Assembly: GCA_002682825.1 (NCBI GenBank)
Contig: NOKP01000025.1
Location: 377,746 to 441,745, forward strand
Reading direction: 5' to 3'
Length of the DNA stretch: 64,000 bases
DNA from: Neonectria sp. B-13
Taxonomy: Eukaryota > Ascomycota > Sordariomycetes > Hypocreales > Nectriaceae
In this document: one piece after another, positions 59,044 to 64,000 of the stretch
How positions within the stretch are numbered: position 1 is the stretch's first letter
Layout of the letters: each line of letters opens with the position of its first letter
Notes under the pieces: generated by a model
What the model was told of the DNA's origin: nothing
What the model saw: only the letters and a program-made list of their open reading frames with translations
Database searches by the model: none
Translations under genes and position numbers: made by a program

Positions 59044-60865
59044 CTAGTACCTATACATGGGCTTGGGCGGCGCATCGTAGAGGTCGTCGTCATCATCCGA
59101 CACGTCGTTTGCCTTTCGTCGCGCGGGTGCTGGTGGGTCAGTCGACTCGGAGGGAGCAGCACCATGCATGGCCACCTTTCCGACGGCGCTGTCCTGGCGG
59201 TCTCGGTAGCTCTCGGTGGTGTTGAAGCCTGGGTGGAAGGGCTCGGAGAAGTCACCGTTGCTGGGGCCCGCGTGACTGGACGAACCGACTGCATGAGGGT
59301 CTCGGAAGGGGTCCTCAAACGGATCTGGCGAGGGAGCGCTGGGGAGCTTGTAGGAGTCGGAGGCAGAAACAGAGGATGGGACGCCCGGCGGTGGGCCGGG
59401 AGGTGGGGGGTAGCTGTCCGTTTCCTTGCCTTTGCCGTTGCCGTTGCCGGTAGGACTGTGGTGGCGTTCGGGCAAAGGAGGGTTGTGAGAGTCAGACTCG
59501 GACGCCCGCTGGTCATTGAGGATCTCCGCATCAGATCCGTTAGAGTGGGGGATGGTGATGGGAGTGCCGGAGTCGGTGCGCTGGCCGAGGCCGAGGTGCT
59601 TGCGAGAGTTGAGGACGGAGCGCTTGTGCTGATTGAGAGCCGTCTGCAGCAGCTCGTTGGTGTCGATGAGGTTCTCCATGGTCTCGTTGTCCGGGGTGGG
59701 GTTCTCAGAGACCATGTAGCCCTGGATGCTGCGTGATGCGCTCTGGCAGCGGTCGGCAAACTCCTTGATAAGGTCGTTGTCGAGCATCTCGTTCGGGGGC
59801 GTGTTCATGACGACTTGCTCCAGCAGCTTGGCCGACGTGCGAGCCTCCTCGAGGCGGCTGGCCAGTTCCACGGAGTCGGGCAGGCGCTTGTTGGTGTGGC
59901 TCCGGGCGAAGTAGTTTTGTGAATGGGGGTTATACGGAGCTTGGCCTTGGCCGATGAACGGGGGCCTCGTTGCTGGTGCTTGACCCTGAAAGAGTTGATG
60001 TGTTAGTGAACCAGGACAAGACTCAAAGGGCCCGGCGACGAGTGGGCAGATGGACATACCCCATTCATGGAGAAGGCATTCTCTTTCTCCTTCTTCCACA
60101 TGGATGTAAGCAAGGTCAGGTTCTCGTCGTCCATCTTTGTGTGCTCCATGTCGTCGAGCGTCTCCATGAGAAGCTGTCGCACGCTGGGGTCGCGCGCGCC
60201 CTTGAGCAGCTGGCGCGCGGTGTCAACGAACTTTTGGTCGAAGTTTCTGGTGAAGGTCGGGCCCGGGTTGTCGGCCAATATGCGCAAGAGCATGATAGCG
60301 TTGTACTGCCATGATGGTCGCGAGTTGTAGTCCTTGGACATGTACTTGCGGATGATGCGCGCGCACTCAGCAGCGGCGCTGGGGGAGGATTCGGCGGCAT
60401 CGACGATCGGAGGGAGGAAGAGGACTTCATCGGTCTGTGACGGATGCGCAAGCGACTGGTTAGCAAAGGCTGGCCGGGGATGGGATGGGATAGGGTTGTG
60501 ACCAGCGAAGGTCCTTGGGGGTCGCTCACCTGTGCTTTGCCTCCAGACTCGCAAAATGCTTTCTAAAGCTGATGTTAGCATCGACGGACAGGTTGAAAGC
60601 AAGACACCCGTGACGTTTGACGGGCGCACCACAAAGGAACGCAAAGGGCGGACACATACCACGCTGTTGTGGGCGGTGATTTCGGGGGTCGAGGCGGGCG
60701 TGGTGCCGCTGACACCGTCGGAGCTGCCTGCAACATCTGTCGTCAGCGGCTGTCTTGACCGTTGAGGGGAGGTTTCGGGTAGCGCGTACGATTAGAGACA
60801 TTGCTGGCCTTCTTCCTAATGCTGCCGAAGACCTTGTTCACGCTGAGTCCCTTCATGGACTTCAT
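59044..60865 (-). CDS. lsb5: Lsb5-like VHS/GAT-domain endocytic adaptor
   Basis: Five exons: 60865-60790, 60727-60660, 60562-60530, 60434-60060 and 59985-59044; introns of 62, 97, 95, 74 nt all join in phase, giving 497 aa. The N-terminus (MKSMKGLSVNKVFGSIRKKAS) is basic. A helical VHS/ENTH-like region spans about 50-180 (with SWQYNAIMLLRILADNPGP and LLMETLDDMEHTK). A GAT three-helix domain lies about 215-300 (ELASRLEEARTSAKLLEQVV, then ADRCQSASRSIQGYM and LLQTALNQHK). The C-terminal 190 residues are disordered Pro/Ser/Asp-rich, with a DPFEDPFRDP stretch that resembles clathrin-adaptor binding DPF motifs, ending DDDDDLYDAPPKPMYRY. Yeast Lsb5 links ubiquitin, Arf and the actin regulator Las17 in endocytosis. 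The orthology is by architecture only. The neighbouring ATG at 60856 is an alternative start three codons in. Confidence 0.82.
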
Positions 60866-62368
60866 GGCGGCTGCTTCAGCGATCGCGCCACCGACAGCAG
60901 GCTGCGCGCGGGATGGTCGGGCGGGGGGTGGAGGAGGAGGAGCGTAGGATGGCGGAAGAGCGTAGGATGGCGGAGTAGCGACGACGACGGAGGTTGAGGA
61001 GAGACGAGCGGATGCGAAGAGGGGAGGGGGAAATGGCGATGGTGTGTTGTGTTCGTGAAACGAGAGCGTTCCCTCGGTCTGGTAGCCTTGTTGGTTGGGA
61101 CGACTTTTGACTGATTGGAGCGCTGGTGTCTGGGATAAGCAGACGGCCGGGTTGCCAGGGTCCTTGATGATCCCTGGTGATGAGAAGGAGTCGGGCAGTG
61201 CTAGAGATGCTGTGCTGTAAGAGGCTACAGTGAAAGGGCTTCTGCAAGAGACGAAGGGCGCGGGCCTGGAGCTGAAAGAAACTCAACCAACGGTCCGTGA
61301 ATCCCTGAACAGAGTTTTCCTCTTTTCCTTCCTTCTTTCTTCTTCCCTTGACTTTATTTTATTTTTGCGTTGGTTCCCGTTCCCGCGGAGCGGTGGAAGA
61401 GTCCCGAGGCCGTGAATGCGCACGTCCGGACCAAGCCCCGTGCGTCACCGTCACCGTCCAAGTCAGTTCAGTTTCGGCAGCGCGTGTTGCCTAGCGGGGG
61501 AGCAACAACAGGGGTGAGAGAGGGGGGGTAGTTAGGTAATTATACGAGCACTCGAAAGGGTTGGGCGTCGGAAAGTAAAATAAAATAAAGTACCACGAGG
61601 GTTGAGGGGAGTTTGGGGAAATAAAAAGAACAAAAGGAGACCGAGTAGGCCTCCAAGCAGATTTGGCCCGGAGATCCGGGGTAAGCCAGAGTTCGCAGGA
61701 AGCGGCCTGCTGGTTGGCTCAAGCGTAGTATTCCGTCCGTCGGCAAGAGTAGGCAAGCGCAAACAAGTGCCAGTGCAAGTGCGAGTTGTTTCATGTCAAA
61801 TTTGGAGTGCCTAACCAGGTTGCTCGCATGGGCATCCGTCTCTGGACACCGTGAGTCGTGCCCGTCACGGTGTCTTCCATTCGTAGCAGGCAGACTATGT
61901 ACATAGTCCCGTTGCACAGCCTCACCACCCACGCAATCAACCCCTCCCCAAAGTCTTGGTATCTTCTCTGACGAACAAACTTGGGAGCAACCTAGGCTAA
62001 TGGATGTGGCACATGACGTCGGGTCTGTCGAGAGGAACGCGTGTCGTTGAGCTGGGCACGAGGGCTTCGAGTCATGCATCGACGTGCTATTGCCGCAGTA
62101 TCCCACAACAAGCGGATAGCTTGCCTCTTCTCAATGCCGTCTCGGCATGGAAGCATCCAAGGCCCAGGCCCGGACCGACGACGTCTGCCGTTGAAAAAAC
62201 AAAACCTGGAACCACTCAGAGAAACCCCCGTGAGGCATCCACGATGCGTGCCGTCCCTCGACCAATCATCCCTCAACACCATAATGATCAGAGCACTTGA
62301 CCGCTATGCAACATCTTCAACGTACACGGGCATGACACCCCCCAGTCTATCACTTCTTTGCTAGTCAC
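60866..62368. other. Intergenic: Lsb5-like promoter and UBX gene 3' region
   Basis: GCGTAGGATGGCGGA direct repeats occur at about 60940-60975. Pyrimidine/purine-skewed tracts (61315-61370) suit promoter DNA. Frames on either strand lack recognisable domains. Confidence 0.4.
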
Positions 62369-64000
62369 TTAGTCTTCATCCTCAGCCTCCTCATCCTCGT
62401 CATCATCGTCGTCCTCGTCTTCCGATTCCGGTGTAATTCCCTCCACAATCAGGTTTCCAGATCTTCCAATCTTCTCCCCCATCGTTGTCGTCGGACTGGG
62501 CTCGTAGACCATCCGTGGGAGAATCGATGCGATTCGGAACTTGAACTCGTGCTCGTAGTCTTCGGGCTTTTCCACATCTGACTCTTCCTCCTCGTCCTCC
62601 TGCTGTAGAATGTCGTAGCACTCCACAAACGCATAGAGCTCTTCTAGCGACGTGTCTTGCGCGAACCGCCTAACGATTCGGCCGATGCCGGACTCCTCGG
62701 GCATCTTCAACGCGACCCGCACAACAGTCTTATCGCTGACCACGGGCTCGGGCAAGATCGTCGTGGCTCTCCATGCTCGCCACTGCTGTCGCTTCTCCTC
62801 CAACTCCGTTGCTGCCTCCGCCTCCTCCCGAGCCCTCTTCTCTGCTGCCTCGGCCGCTGCCACGGCCTCTCTTTTCTGGCGCGCGCGTTCTCGGTCAATG
62901 GCCAATGATCGCTCATACGCCGAGTCTTGCTCTGTCCGGAGGCTTCTTGTCACTTCTTGCACGGTTCGTTCTGCCCGAACTCCATCCAGGTCTGATCCGT
63001 ACTTCTCAATCGCTGCTCTTATCTCCGAGAGGTACGTGGCGGGGGGCAAAGGCCCGACGAGTCGCTTCACGATCCCCATACGAGTACTACCCTCTTTGGG
63101 AGTAAGACAAACCAGGGCCGAAAAGGGAAACTTTGTGCAGTTGTACTCCGTGGCAACCTGGTAGGATTCCGAGTCCAGCACATTGCCGCCCCATAACACA
63201 ATGTTGTTGGCAGGGTCCTTGATAAAATCCACCACTTCCTGTGAAAGGAGGGTTTCCTTGACAAAGGACTCGGTGTCGTCGTGCTCGGGGGACATGAGGA
63301 CGACTAACATGAATTTGAGTTCCTTCTTGGCTAGGTCATGCGCCTGGGCTACACCACCCTCGAAGAATGGTAGTTCGTTTTCTCCGTACTCTTCCTCGAA
63401 CTCTCGTTTAAACCTCGCGGCCGTGTCTCGGGGCATGAGTGGCCTTCGGCCGTTAGTACCCCTGAAGCCGGTCGAGATCCTGCTGGTAACTGCGCGTGGA
63501 CGTATAGATGCGGGCAGAAACGACAGCGCATAGACGAGTGTACGGAGCAGAGTCGAGGCTGCTCTCCATCCCCATCCAAATGGAGCAAGGAGAAGTCCGA
63601 GGAGCCATGGAGATCGCCCCGTCACTGGGGCCTGGGGCACGATCCTCGGGGCGGGGTCGGTACGTTGTCGTTGCGACACTCGACGTGGCTGCGCGGCGGC
63701 GGCTAACAAACTTTCTTGGAGGTTTTCATGTCGTGCTGATGCTCGAGGAATATCTTGTGCCGCCAGTGCCTGGGCTACTGGATCAGGAGCTTCGCCATCG
63801 AAAAACTTGGCAATCGCAATCTAAGTAATCATTGTCAGCAGCAGTTAGTAGACGACACGAGGTGCCAGGGGTCGAGACGGGGCATTCAATTCATACCTGG
63901 ACATTCCACTCTGACCGCCGCAACAGCGGAATAGCCTCGTTCAGTTCCTGATTTGTGACTTGAGTGTACTGGTTCAGAGCGTCCTGTTGGCTTGTGGACA
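62369..64000 (-). CDS. UBA-UAS-UBX domain protein (FAF2/UBXD8, S. pombe Ucp10 type), 5' end outside window
   Basis: Partial: an exon enters at 64000 and ends 63897; a 76-nt intron (GTATGA...CTTAG) leads to exon 63820-62369, phase 0. The visible part is 517 residues. The first 50 form a UBA domain (TNQELNEAIPLLRRSEWNVQ|IAIAKFFDG). A hydrophobic hairpin follows (WLLGLLLAPFGWGWRAAS...LVYALSFLPASI), as used by FAF2 relatives to insert into ER and lipid-droplet membranes. A UAS thioredoxin-like domain (KKELKFMLVVLMSPEHDD...NNIVLWGGNVLDSESY) comes next, then a long Arg/Glu/Ala coiled coil, a UBX domain (VVRVALKMPEESGIGRIVRRF) and an acidic tail. Family role: recruits the Cdc48/p97 ATPase to ubiquitinated clients in ER-associated degradation. 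Confidence 0.9.

Overview
The window is nuclear DNA of a filamentous ascomycete (Pezizomycotina). The spliced genes encode fungal families (ASH1-type SET methyltransferase, Sfh5, Ubp6, ARPC4, Shb17, an Lsb5-like GAT protein, a UBA/UAS/UBX protein, a Zn2Cys6 regulator). Most introns are 48-100 nt with GTRNGT-type donors and CTAAC/CTGAC-type branch sites, and coding codons strongly favour C or G in the third position. A Sordariomycete is my best guess from the look of the proteins, but I cannot prove it from sequence alone. There are no rRNA genes, CRISPR arrays or phage, and I recognise no tRNA or intact transposon. One assembly gap (339 Ns) lies at 46445-46783.

Layout. 1-4.7 kb: mostly non-coding, with one unusual 46-codon Cys-rich micro-ORF (1987-2127) behind a TATA box and a 12-bp minisatellite. 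4.7-26.5 kb is the gene-dense part: ash1 (-), sfh5 (-), a very repetitive RRM protein (-), arpc4 (-), ubp6 (+), a small membrane protein (-), a frame-disrupted small gene (-), shb17 (+), and a SAM methyltransferase (-) that ends in the peroxisomal signal SKL and carries a His-rich loop. 26.5-42.7 kb has no convincing conventional gene; it holds one candidate small spliced transcript (30762-31043) and, towards its right end, several kb of simple-sequence and pyrimidine-rich DNA leading into the Zn2Cys6 gene (42742-44207, +). 44.2-52.9 kb is again gene-poor and holds the gap and a decayed gene remnant near 50.1-50.7 kb. 52.9-64 kb holds an F-box/LRR-like gene (-), the Lsb5-like VHS/GAT gene (-) and the 5'-truncated UBX gene (-) running off the right edge.

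The genes are not a pathway or cluster: they are ordinary housekeeping functions (chromatin, lipid transfer, actin nucleation, proteasome-linked deubiquitination, riboneogenesis, endosomal sorting, ERAD). arpc4 and ubp6 are divergent across about 560 bp. Notable points are the micro-ORF, the peroxisomal His-rich methyltransferase with a heat-shock-element-like array upstream, the heptad-repeat RNA-binding protein with an ambiguous in-frame TAG, the single-base frame break at a homopolymer near 21.89 kb, and the long gene desert. Exon boundaries below were derived by hand from splice consensus and phase, and each model closes in frame unless stated.
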